In this document: positions 27,050 to 35,066 of the stretch, piece by piece
Position numbering within the stretch: position 1 is the stretch's first letter
Layout: every line of letters begins with the position of its first letter
Assembly: GCF_900101465.1 (NCBI RefSeq)
Contig: NZ_FMZM01000006.1
Span: 155,315-219,314, forward strand
Length of the DNA: 64,000 nucleotides
Source of the DNA: Nocardioides lianchengensis
GTDB taxonomy: Bacteria > Actinomycetota > Actinomycetes > Propionibacteriales > Nocardioidaceae
Direction of reading: 5' to 3'
Program-made: the position numbers and the translations under genes
Notes under the pieces: model-generated
Databases searched by the model: none
The model's input: the letters and a program-made list of their open reading frames with translations, nothing else
Told to the model about the DNA's origin: nothing

Positions 27050-27422
27050 CACCGGATCCATCGACCACAGTGACCTCCCGGAGGTCCCCGAGGCGACCGG
27101 CGGGGGAGTCTCCACCGTCTCCGTCGACGACGTCACCGAGGCGATGAAGGACGTCGTCGACCCCGAGCTCGGCATCAACGTCGTCGACCTGGGCCTGGTC
27201 TACGGCCTGCACCTCGACGAGGGCAGCAACCTGGTGATCGACATGACGCTGACCTCGGCGGCCTGCCCGTTGACCGACGTCATCCAGGACCAGACCAACT
27301 CCGCCCTGGAGGGCCTGGTCAACGACGTCGCCATCAACTGGGTCTGGATGCCGCCGTGGGGTCCCGACAAGATCACCGACGACGGTCGCGAGCAGCTCCG
27401 CGCCCTCGGCTTCAATGTCTGA
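27042..27422 (+). CDS. sufT: Fe-S assembly auxiliary protein (MIP18/DUF59, SufT-like)
   Basis: A 126-residue protein with a DUF59 domain after a 25-residue acidic, flexible N-terminus (ADTGSIDHSDLPEVPE). Signature parts are VDPELGINVVDLGLVYGL and the cysteine in LTSAACPLTD, then VWMPPWGPDKIT. Members help mature Fe-S proteins, probably as a late carrier, and a homologue closes the suf operon in Mycobacterium. The ATG overlaps the end of sufU by eight bases. It is the last gene of the operon and is followed by three hairpins in 130 bases. Confidence 0.9.
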   Translation: MADTGSIDHSDLPEVPEATGGGVSTVSVDDVTEAMKDVVDPELGINVVDLGLVYGLHLDEGSNLVIDMTLTSAACPLTDVIQDQTNSALEGLVNDVAINWVWMPPWGPDKITDDGREQLRALGFNV

Positions 27423-27425
27423 GGT

Positions 27426-27452
27426 GCTGCGGTGAACGAAGTGAACCGCAGC
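27426..27452 (+). terminator. hairpin directly after sufT
   Basis: GCTGCGGT (27426-27433) pairs with ACCGCAGC (27445-27452) around an 11-base loop, beginning four bases after the sufT stop. No U-run follows, as is common in high-GC genomes. It probably ends or processes the suf transcript. Confidence 0.5.
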
Positions 27453-27475
27453 AACCCGAAGAGGTCGAGCAAGCC

Positions 27476-27501
27476 CCGCGACTGAGCCTGCGAAGTCGCG
27501 G
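27476..27501. repeat. hairpin repeat with loop GAGCYTGCGA, copy A
   Basis: Stem CCGCGACT/AGTCGCGG with a ten-base loop GAGCCTGCGA (27484-27493). Two other intergenic places in the window (49840-49865 and 53257-53282) have the same loop on eight-base stems of different sequence. It lies after the suf operon and before acVLRF1. This fits a REP-like dispersed palindrome or a conserved transcript-end structure. Confidence 0.6.
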
Positions 27502-27545
27502 TGGGTGTGTCGAGACCGGGCTCCTGTTTCCGCGAGGAGACCGAA

Positions 27546-27586
27546 CGAGGGCCGAGTCAGCACCAGTGGTGCTGACTCGGCCCTCG
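27546..27586. terminator. long perfect hairpin, bidirectional terminator
   Basis: CGAGGGCCGAGTCAGCACC (27546-27564) is a perfect inverse of GGTGCTGACTCGGCCCTCG (27568-27586) with a three-base loop, followed by TCTTCT. A second copy of TGCTGACTCGGC lies at 27592-27603 and could pair with the left arm instead, so two alternative folds exist. It insulates the suf operon from the next gene. Confidence 0.8.
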
Positions 27587-27623
27587 TCTTCTGCTGACTC
27601 GGCGCCGCCCTAGGGTGGTCCCC

Positions 27624-28247
27624 GTGCCCCCCGTCCTCGTCCCAGCCGCCCGGTTCGAGCGGTGGGTCCTGAACTTCCAGGGCCGGCACGGCGCGACCGG
27701 ACTCACGCTCGCCGGCGGCGCGCTGGCCGGAGCGGCCTCCGACGGCTCGACGTTCCAGGCGCGCCTCCCCTTCGCCGAGGGGTACGACGGCCTGCCGGAC
27801 GCCGAGGCCTTCGCCGCGGCGGCCGTGGCGCCGGACGACTGGGGCGTGCTCCTGGTGCGCAAGGGCGGCTTCGCCGTGGCCCGGCTGGCCGGCGACCGGA
27901 CCGGCGAGTCCAAGGTCGGTCAGCGGCACGTCCAGGGCCGCACCAAAGCGGGCGGGCAGAGCCAGCAGCGCTTCGCCCGCCGCCGGGACAACCAGGCGCG
28001 GCAGGCCTACGAGGCGGCCGCCGAGCACGCGGCGCGGATCCTCGCCGGGTTGCGTGGCCCACTGATCACCGGGGGAGACCGACCGGCCGTGGAGGAGGTG
28101 CTCGGCGACCCACGATTGCGCTCGCTCGAGGTGGTCGGGCCGTGGCTCGCCGTACCCGATCCGCGCCGCGCGGTGCTGGAGCAGGCGGTCGCGGACGCGT
28201 GCTCGGTCCAGGTCGAGGTCGTCAACGCCGACGCCGGATCGGCCTGA
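27624..28247 (+). CDS. actinobacterial Vms1-like release factor (acVLRF1 family)
   Basis: A 207-residue protein of the VLRF1 branch of the eRF1-like superfamily, which hydrolyses peptidyl-tRNA on stalled large ribosomal subunits. The key loop is VGQRHVQGRTKAGGQSQQR, with G110-G111-Q112 and Q115, positioned like the glutamine motif of Vms1 and eRF1, and followed by a basic helix FARRRDNQARQAYEAA. An N-terminal domain (FERWVLNFQGRHG) is typical of the actinobacterial form. I chose the GTG at 27624 (VPPVLVPAARF), seven bases after TAGGGT (27611-27616), for a leaderless transcript; a GTG at 27615 would overlap that hexamer. It is a likely ribosome-quality-control factor. Confidence 0.8.
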   Translation: MPPVLVPAARFERWVLNFQGRHGATGLTLAGGALAGAASDGSTFQARLPFAEGYDGLPDAEAFAAAAVAPDDWGVLLVRKGGFAVARLAGDRTGESKVGQRHVQGRTKAGGQSQQRFARRRDNQARQAYEAAAEHAARILAGLRGPLITGGDRPAVEEVLGDPRLRSLEVVGPWLAVPDPRRAVLEQAVADACSVQVEVVNADAGSA

Positions 28248-28287
28248 CCTCCCCGTCCCCGGGGTCTCTTTCTGCCACGATGACGGC

Positions 28288-29187
28288 ATGTGGCAGCCCG
28301 AGCCCGGCTGGCACCCGCTCCCGGGTGGCACCGGTACGTCCACCGTCGGCGTCTGGCGCACGGTGGTCGGCGACCGTCCCGTGGTCGTCAAGCGTCTCTC
28401 CGCACCCGCCGAGCACGACCCGGCGGAGCTGAGCGACCCACGACACTTCGCCTACTGGCGCCGGGGCGCCGACGTCGTCACCGCCTGCCTGGTCGACCGT
28501 ACGCCGGGTCTCCGCGGCCCCGTCTCGGCGGTCGAGGAGGACTCCGAGGGCATCACCCTGACCCAGGAGTGGGTCGAGGACGCGGCGGTGACCGGGCTCT
28601 TCGCGGCGCACGGGCTCGGCCGCTTCGCGGGTGTCGAGCTCGGCGGGATCCGCTGGCTGGCGCAGGACCAGCTGCGCGACCGGATGCGCCGGGTCGAGCG
28701 CCACGGCGGCTGGCGCACGCTGGCCCGGACCACGGTGGCCGACGTCGCCGAGCATCTGTGGGGCAAGCGGTACGCGCTGCTCGACGAGCTCGACGCACTG
28801 CCCCAGGTCGCGCAGCACGGCGACCCGGTGCCGGCCAACCTGCCCGGCCGGCACGGCGACGACGTCGTCGCGATCGACTGGTCGATGCTCGGGCGCGGCC
28901 CGGTCGGCGCCGACCTCGGCTACTTCATGCTGATGGCGCGCGAGGAGTTCGAGCCGCTGCTCGACGCCTACCTGATGGGGCTCCCCGACGGAGCCGCCGC
29001 CCGGGAGGACGCCGCCCAGGGCGCGCGGGTCACCGCGGTCCTCACCGCCTTCAACCGCGCCGAATGGGCGCTGGCCCGGGTCGCCGGCGGCGAGGGAGCG
29101 CTGGCCGGCAAGTACCGTCACCCGGCCGTCGCCCCGCACCTGCGGGCGCTCCAGCGGCAGTTCCCCCAGATCGAGACGCTGTTGTAG
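28288..29187 (+). CDS. phosphotransferase of the aminoglycoside/choline kinase fold
   Basis: A 299-residue protein of the APH/choline-kinase superfamily. The catalytic loop is VAQHGDPVPANLPG, the HGDxxxxN form of the Brenner motif. The metal-binding Asp is in DDVVAIDWSMLG, followed by GADLGYFML. The N-terminal lobe has VVVKRL, with the ATP-positioning lysine. Such proteins phosphorylate small hydroxylated molecules. Nothing ties this one to drug resistance, and the substrate is unknown. The ATG lies six bases after CACGAT (28276-28281), suggesting leaderless expression. It ends three bases before the convergent histidine kinase stop. Confidence 0.8.
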   Translation: MWQPEPGWHPLPGGTGTSTVGVWRTVVGDRPVVVKRLSAPAEHDPAELSDPRHFAYWRRGADVVTACLVDRTPGLRGPVSAVEEDSEGITLTQEWVEDAAVTGLFAAHGLGRFAGVELGGIRWLAQDQLRDRMRRVERHGGWRTLARTTVADVAEHLWGKRYALLDELDALPQVAQHGDPVPANLPGRHGDDVVAIDWSMLGRGPVGADLGYFMLMAREEFEPLLDAYLMGLPDGAAAREDAAQGARVTAVLTAFNRAEWALARVAGGEGALAGKYRHPAVAPHLRALQRQFPQIETLL

Positions 29188-29190
29188 CCG

Positions 29191-30510
29191 CTAGGACGAC
29201 GCCAGGTCGAGCCAGAAGACCGAGCCCTCAGCGGGCGTCGACTCCACGCCCATCAGCCCGCCGTCGCGCTCCGCGAGCGAGCGCGAGAGCGACAGCCCCA
29301 ACCCGGTACCGCGGACCTCCGCGCCGGCGAAGCGCACGAACGGGTCGAACACCTGGCGCTGCTGCTCGGGGGTGAGGCCCGGACCGTCGTCGCGGACGCC
29401 GATCCGCACCCGCGGGCGGCCGAACTCGTCGATCGCCCGGCTCGCCGTGACGTGCACGCTGCCGCCGGGGGAGTTGTAGGCGATGGCGTTGCCGAGCAGG
29501 TTGGTCAGGATCTGGCGGAGCGCGGACGGCGTGGTGCGGACCAGGACGCCCGGTGCCACGTCGGTGCTGACCGTGATCGCGCCGGCGCGCGCGGGCGCAG
29601 CCAGCCAGTGCCCGACGTCGGCGAGCGCTTCGGCGACATCGACCCACTGGGTCTCGGTCCCGCCCCCGAGCTCCTGCCCGGTGCCGAGCAGCTCCTCGAC
29701 GACGGCGTGCAGCTGCTCGGCCGCGCGCAGCACGACGCCGGCGTCGCGGGCGACGTCGGCGGCGAACCCGGAGCCATCGGTCTCGACCCGCTCGCGGGCG
29801 TCCTCGCCGAGGAGCTCGGCGGTGCCGAGGATCGCGGCGATCGGGGTCCGGAGCTCGTGGCCGAGCGCGGCGAAGAAGTGCTCCTTGCTGCGGTGGGCGT
29901 CGTCACCGCGCCGGATCGCGTCGATGAGCGCGAGCTGGGCCAGCTCCTCGGCCATCCGGGAGGCGACGGCCGCGCTGAGCAGGCGTACGTCGGACAGGTG
30001 CGACTCCGGCCAGGGACCGGCCTCCTCGCGGGCCATCGCCACGCTCCCGTAGAGCACGCCGTGGTGGGAGATCGACTGGCTCACGACCGCGCGGACCCCG
30101 CAGCCGGTCAGCTCGCGCCGGTCCTGGGCCGCTTCCTCGGGCAGGCGCTCGACGTCGACGACGGCGATCACGCTGGAGCGGGCGCGCGGCGAGAGCCAGG
30201 GCATGGTGAGCGCCTGCTCGGGGCCACCGCCCTCCTGGGGCGCGACGGAGCAGTGGGCCCCGGGCCGGCGCCACTCGCGCAGCCAGGCGCGCTCGCCGAG
30301 CGGGATCCACTGCTCGGTGTCCGCGGGGCGCAGCAGGACCAGCGTGGTCGCGACCAGGTCGACGCCGTCGAGGCCGGAGAGCAGGCCGCCGACCTGCTCG
30401 ATGGCGGCCGTCATGGTGCCGTGTCCGGCCAGGATCTCCGTCGCCAGGGCGAGCGCCTCGGGGGAGGCCGCCATCTGCGTCGGGATCGACTGCATCGCGT
30501 CGCTCTCCAC
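29191..30510 (-). CDS. soluble sensor histidine kinase
   Basis: A 439-residue kinase without membrane segments. Residues 1 to about 195 form a GAF-like input region. The H-box is KEHFFAALGHELRTPIAAI with phosphoacceptor H218. The N-box is ILTNLLGNAIAYNSPGG, G1 is VRDDGPGLTPEQ, and G2 is VRGTGLGLSLSRS. I chose the GTG at 30510 (VESDAMQSIPTQM), seven bases after TAGGCT (30518-30523). No response regulator is adjacent; the nearest is the CheY-like gene about 1.5 kb upstream on the same strand, separated by a P450 and a small gene, and it is a plausible partner. The input signal is unknown. Confidence 0.88.
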   Translation of the reverse strand: MESDAMQSIPTQMAASPEALALATEILAGHGTMTAAIEQVGGLLSGLDGVDLVATTLVLLRPADTEQWIPLGERAWLREWRRPGAHCSVAPQEGGGPEQALTMPWLSPRARSSVIAVVDVERLPEEAAQDRRELTGCGVRAVVSQSISHHGVLYGSVAMAREEAGPWPESHLSDVRLLSAAVASRMAEELAQLALIDAIRRGDDAHRSKEHFFAALGHELRTPIAAILGTAELLGEDARERVETDGSGFAADVARDAGVVLRAAEQLHAVVEELLGTGQELGGGTETQWVDVAEALADVGHWLAAPARAGAITVSTDVAPGVLVRTTPSALRQILTNLLGNAIAYNSPGGSVHVTASRAIDEFGRPRVRIGVRDDGPGLTPEQQRQVFDPFVRFAGAEVRGTGLGLSLSRSLAERDGGLMGVESTPAEGSVFWLDLASS

Positions 30511-30655
30511 AGGCGACAGCCTAGTGTCGCGCGTCGGAAGTTGTGGCCCGGTTGGCGTGCTCGGAGCGGGTGGCGCGCCAGGCGTACGACGTGCCGTCAC
30601 GCCGGGCCGTCCGGCTGCCGTCGGCAACGCGGCGCGGGGCGCGCGACGCACGCCG

Positions 30656-31702
30656 CTAGGAGCCCGGGGGATGCGCGTGCGCCGAGACCACCACGGCGGA
30701 CGGTCGCGGGGAGAGCCCGCGGTCGGTGTCGACCTGCAGCGGCGCGGTGGCTTCGAGGTCGGTCGTCGTCGCCCAGGAGGTCAGCAGGGTCAGCTGGGCC
30801 AGGCCGAGACTGCGTCCCGGACAGGCGTGGGGACCGGCGCCGAAGGCCAGCCACGCACCGGGACGGACGTCGGACCCGGTCCAGCGATCCGGGTCCAGCC
30901 GGTCCAGTGAGGACCGGCCCCGGTCTGGACCGGGGACCAGTCGGGGGAGGCGTCCGAGCGCGACCGGGCTGACGACCACCGGCGTGTACGGCGGCAGCCG
31001 GGTGCCGTCGACCTCCACCTCGGAGGCGGTGATCCGGGCGAGCAGCCAGGTGGGCGGGTAGAGCCGGAGCACCTCCCACACGAAGGGCAGCACCAGCCCC
31101 GGTTCGGCGCGGAGCCGGTCCTGGAGATCGGGGTCGGCGGCCAGCAGGGTGAGGCACCACGAGCCGGCCGCGATCGGCACCTGGACGCCGGCGGCCAGGG
31201 CGGTCGCGACGGCTGCGGGCCCCGGGACGCCGGCCGCGCGCAGGCCGGCGAGCAGGGCGCGCCAGGACCGCTGCTCGGTCCGCCGCACGCGGCTCCAGCG
31301 GCCGGGCGGGCGCTGGGCCGAGATCACCGGACCGAGGGCGTCGACCCAGGCGACCACCAGGTCGGCGATGCCGTCGCGGCGTACGGGATCGAGGTCGGGC
31401 AGCAGGGCGGCCGTCGTCGACCGTCCCACCGGCTCGCGCAGGAGCACCAGGGTGTCGACCTCGGTCGACTCGGGCCCGAGACCGGCAGCGGCCCGGGCCA
31501 GCTCACGGGCGAAGACCTCGCGCCCCAGGGCGACCGCGTCGGCCGGCAGGGGAGTCGTGTCCTTGGGCACCGATCGGCCGTGGCGGCGGACGGCCCGACG
31601 GCTGACGTCGAAGGGCAGCACGAAGCGATCGGGGTCGGTGAGGACCGTGCGCGCACCGTCGAAGGAGGGGACCAGGACCGGGCCGCCGGGAGCCAGGCGC
31701 AC
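30656..31702 (-). CDS. cytochrome P450, short N-terminus
   Basis: Heme-thiolate monooxygenase family protein of 348 residues. The heme-binding loop is FGAGPHACPGRSLGLAQL with the axial Cys. The K-helix ExxR is in WEVLRLYPPTW, and PYTPVVVSPVALGR precedes the meander. It is 50-100 residues shorter than usual and begins at what is normally the first beta sheet (PGGPVLVPSFDGARTVL), so the helix A region is missing. The I-helix (GVQVPIAAGSW) lacks the usual acid-threonine pair used for oxygen activation. The GTG has no clear ribosome site. It may be an unusual P450, a non-monooxygenase derivative or a decaying gene. Confidence 0.75.
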   Translation of the reverse strand: MRLAPGGPVLVPSFDGARTVLTDPDRFVLPFDVSRRAVRRHGRSVPKDTTPLPADAVALGREVFARELARAAAGLGPESTEVDTLVLLREPVGRSTTAALLPDLDPVRRDGIADLVVAWVDALGPVISAQRPPGRWSRVRRTEQRSWRALLAGLRAAGVPGPAAVATALAAGVQVPIAAGSWCLTLLAADPDLQDRLRAEPGLVLPFVWEVLRLYPPTWLLARITASEVEVDGTRLPPYTPVVVSPVALGRLPRLVPGPDRGRSSLDRLDPDRWTGSDVRPGAWLAFGAGPHACPGRSLGLAQLTLLTSWATTTDLEATAPLQVDTDRGLSPRPSAVVVSAHAHPPGS

Positions 31703-31730
31703 GGGCTCGGACGTTCCGGCCGCACGTACG

Positions 31731-31767
31731 ACGGCGCCGAGGACCCCGTCGGGGTCCTCGGCGCCGT
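31731..31767. terminator. 17-bp perfect hairpin after the small peptide gene
   Basis: ACGGCGCCGAGGACCCC (31731-31747) pairs perfectly with GGGGTCCTCGGCGCCGT (31751-31767) around a GTC loop. On the minus strand it begins 18 bases after the stop of the 29-residue peptide and ends 28 bases before the P450 start. It most likely terminates the peptide transcript, and it could also attenuate P450 expression. Confidence 0.75.
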
Positions 31768-31785
31768 GTGGTCCAGCGGTCGTGC

Positions 31786-31875
31786 TCAGATGCCCGGCTT
31801 GCGCCAGGTGTAGATGGCGCGCAGGCTGCGGCCGGCCTGGGCGATCGCACGGCGCTGGCGGAAGTTCTTGATCAT
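31786..31875 (-). CDS. 29-residue basic peptide, unrecognised
   Basis: A small open frame starting ATG at 31875, reading MIKNFRQRRAIAQ and ending YTWRKPGI before TGA. It carries about eight Arg/Lys and could form an amphipathic helix. Support for a real gene: an AAAGGGA ribosome site seven bases upstream, a TTGACC -35-like hexamer with a palindrome about 50 bases upstream, and a perfect 17-bp hairpin 18 bases after the stop. It is too short for routine gene finding. I do not recognise a family. It could be a leader peptide for the P450 downstream, a regulator of the nearby kinase, or a membrane-active peptide. Confidence 0.55.
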   Translation of the reverse strand: MIKNFRQRRAIAQAGRSLRAIYTWRKPGI

Positions 31876-31904
31876 GTCGTGTCCCTTTCGTACTGCTCCC
31901 ACAT

Positions 31905-31928
31905 CGAAGTCCCCACTTCGTGGGTCAA
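31905..31928 (-). promoter_or_regulatory. promoter with embedded palindrome before the small peptide gene
   Basis: On the minus strand TTGACC (31923-31928) fits a -35 element. CGAAGT-CCCC-ACTTCG (31905-31920) is a perfect six-base inverted repeat in the 17-base spacer, ahead of a weak GATGTG at the -10 position. A protein bound there would block the promoter. This is by-eye inference. Confidence 0.45.
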
Positions 31929-31972
31929 TCTACCCGGTCGGTCCCGGGTCATGCGCCCGAAATCCGGACGGC

Positions 31973-32410
31973 TCAGGCGGGCCCGTAGATCGCCTTGATC
32001 ACGTCGGCGATCTCCTGGCTGCGGAAGGGCTTCGGGAGCACGTGGGTGACCCCGAGCTCGTTGAGCACCGGGCGCTCGGCGTGGGCCGAGGCGCTGATGA
32101 CGACGATCGAGAGACCGTCTGAGCGGTCGGGGTGCGAGCGCAGCCAGCGGACGACGTCCTGGCCGGACAGCTTGGGCATCGAGAGGTCGAGGAAGAGCAG
32201 GTCGAAGCGCCGGGCCGCGAGGGCGTCGACCGCCTGCTGGCCGTCCTCGGCCTCCTCGATCTCGCTGTACCCGAGCTTCTGCAGCATCCGGACGGCGAGC
32301 ATGCGGACGGGTTCGAAGTCGTCGGCGACCAGCACCCGGAGCGGTCCCGGCGTGCCCTCACCTCCGGCCCCGGCGGGGCGGGGTGTGTCGGGTCGCTGGC
32401 CGGAAGTCAT
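31973..32410 (-). CDS. single-domain response regulator (CheY-like)
   Basis: A 145-residue receiver domain with a disordered N-terminus of about 23 residues. The acidic pocket is VLVADDFEPVR (D30, D31), the phosphoacceptor is D75 in LLFLDLSMPKLSG, the switch residues are near VVISASAH, and the conserved lysine is in HVLPKPFRSQE. There is no output domain, so it must act by protein contact or in a phosphorelay. The ATG lies six bases after TAGCGT (32417-32422), a leaderless arrangement. The soluble histidine kinase at 29191-30510 is a reasonable partner, but this is not proved by adjacency. Confidence 0.9.
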   Translation of the reverse strand: MTSGQRPDTPRPAGAGGEGTPGPLRVLVADDFEPVRMLAVRMLQKLGYSEIEEAEDGQQAVDALAARRFDLLFLDLSMPKLSGQDVVRWLRSHPDRSDGLSIVVISASAHAERPVLNELGVTHVLPKPFRSQEIADVIKAIYGPA

Positions 32411-32452
32411 GGGTAGACGCTATCGCCCCTCGGGACCTGTCTTAATCAGGTC

Positions 32453-33340
32453 TCACCCGTTCGGGGCGTCGAAGGTGTCGCAGCCCTGCACCGTGCCCCC
32501 GTCCCAGCCGGTGCGGAACCACGTCGCCCGGGCCTTCGCGGAGCCGTGCGTCCAGGTCTCCTCGGTCACCTGGCCCTGCGTCCGTTCCTGGATCCGGTCA
32601 TCGCCGATGGCGGACGCCGCAGCCAGGGCCAGGTCGATGTCCTCCTCCGTCAGGTCGGTGATCAGCACCAGTCCGTCCCGGTCCTCGGTGCTGGTGGCGT
32701 AGCGGGCCCACAGGCCGGCGTAGCAGTCCGCCTGCAGCTCCAGCCGTACGGCGTCGCTCTGGGCACCCTGCTGGGTCCGCACCCGTCCCATCGTGCCGAG
32801 CAGGTGCTGGATGTGGTGGCCGTACTCGTGGGCGAGCACGTAGGACTCCACGAAACCACCGTCCGGCCCGCCCAGCTGCCGCTCCAGGACCTCGTCGAAG
32901 AAGGAGGTGTCGAGGTAGATCCGCTCGTCGCCCGGGCAGTAGAACGGTCCGACCGCGGACGATGCGGCGCCGCAGCCGGTCTGGACGTTCCCGGTGAAGG
33001 TCACCAGCCGGTCGACCGGCCGGAAGTCCGCACCCAGCTCGCCGGACCAGTAGTCGTCGAGGGAGTTCGCCACTCCGACCCGGAAGCAGTCGGCGCTCTC
33101 GTTGGCGTCGGCCCCGGTCTCGCAGCCGGCGTACCGCTCGCTGCCGTCGACGGCGTCGTCGGTGCCGCCGCCCCCTCCGAGGACCTGGATCGCGACGTAG
33201 ACGAGGACCAGGACGAGCACGCCGCCGATGCCGCCGCCGACGGGGAGGCCGCCCGGGATGCCCGCCCGCGAGCCGCCGCCACCGCGACCTGCGTCACTCA
33301 CCCGGCCCGTGTCCAGCCTGGCCTTGGGGTTGAACCGCAT
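32453..33340 (-). CDS. membrane-anchored neutral zinc metallopeptidase (YpfJ family)
   Basis: A 295-residue protein. A basic, glycine-rich N-terminus is followed by one membrane helix at about 37-54 (GGIGGVLVLVLVYVAIQVLG), which puts the rest outside. The peptidase domain has the HExxH zinc motif in LAHEYGHHIQHLLG, downstream LELQADCYAGLWARYA with a likely third ligand, and DDRIQERTQGQ near the end. It contains several cysteines (YAGCETG, ADCFRVG, YCPGDE) able to form disulfides. Members of this widespread family have no settled substrate. The ATG has a GAGGAGG site. It is divergent from the ABC-F gene. Confidence 0.88.
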   Translation of the reverse strand: MRFNPKARLDTGRVSDAGRGGGGSRAGIPGGLPVGGGIGGVLVLVLVYVAIQVLGGGGGTDDAVDGSERYAGCETGADANESADCFRVGVANSLDDYWSGELGADFRPVDRLVTFTGNVQTGCGAASSAVGPFYCPGDERIYLDTSFFDEVLERQLGGPDGGFVESYVLAHEYGHHIQHLLGTMGRVRTQQGAQSDAVRLELQADCYAGLWARYATSTEDRDGLVLITDLTEEDIDLALAAASAIGDDRIQERTQGQVTEETWTHGSAKARATWFRTGWDGGTVQGCDTFDAPNG

Positions 33341-33399
33341 CTCGCCGCCTCCTCGGATTCGCTGGTCGACCCGTACCCAGACCTAGGATGGGTGTCCTC

Positions 33400-34998
<1,599 letters not shown>

Positions 34999-35023
34999 GC
35001 CGCACCGGCTCCTGACATGCCGA

Positions 35024-35057
35024 CGTGGCCGCCCCGGGCGAACCCGGAGCGGCCACG
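35024..35057. terminator. hairpin between convergent genes
   Basis: CGTGGCCGCCCCGGG (35024-35038) pairs with CCCGGAGCGGCCACG (35043-35057) with one mismatch and a CGAA tetraloop. It sits between the convergent ABC-F and Ig-repeat genes and can serve as terminator for both. Confidence 0.75.
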
Positions 35058-35066
35058 CCGTACGGA

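Noticed and set aside
28288..29187. Aminoglycoside resistance gene
   Set aside because: Only the general APH/choline-kinase fold motifs are present; nothing in the sequence or neighbours supports drug modification.
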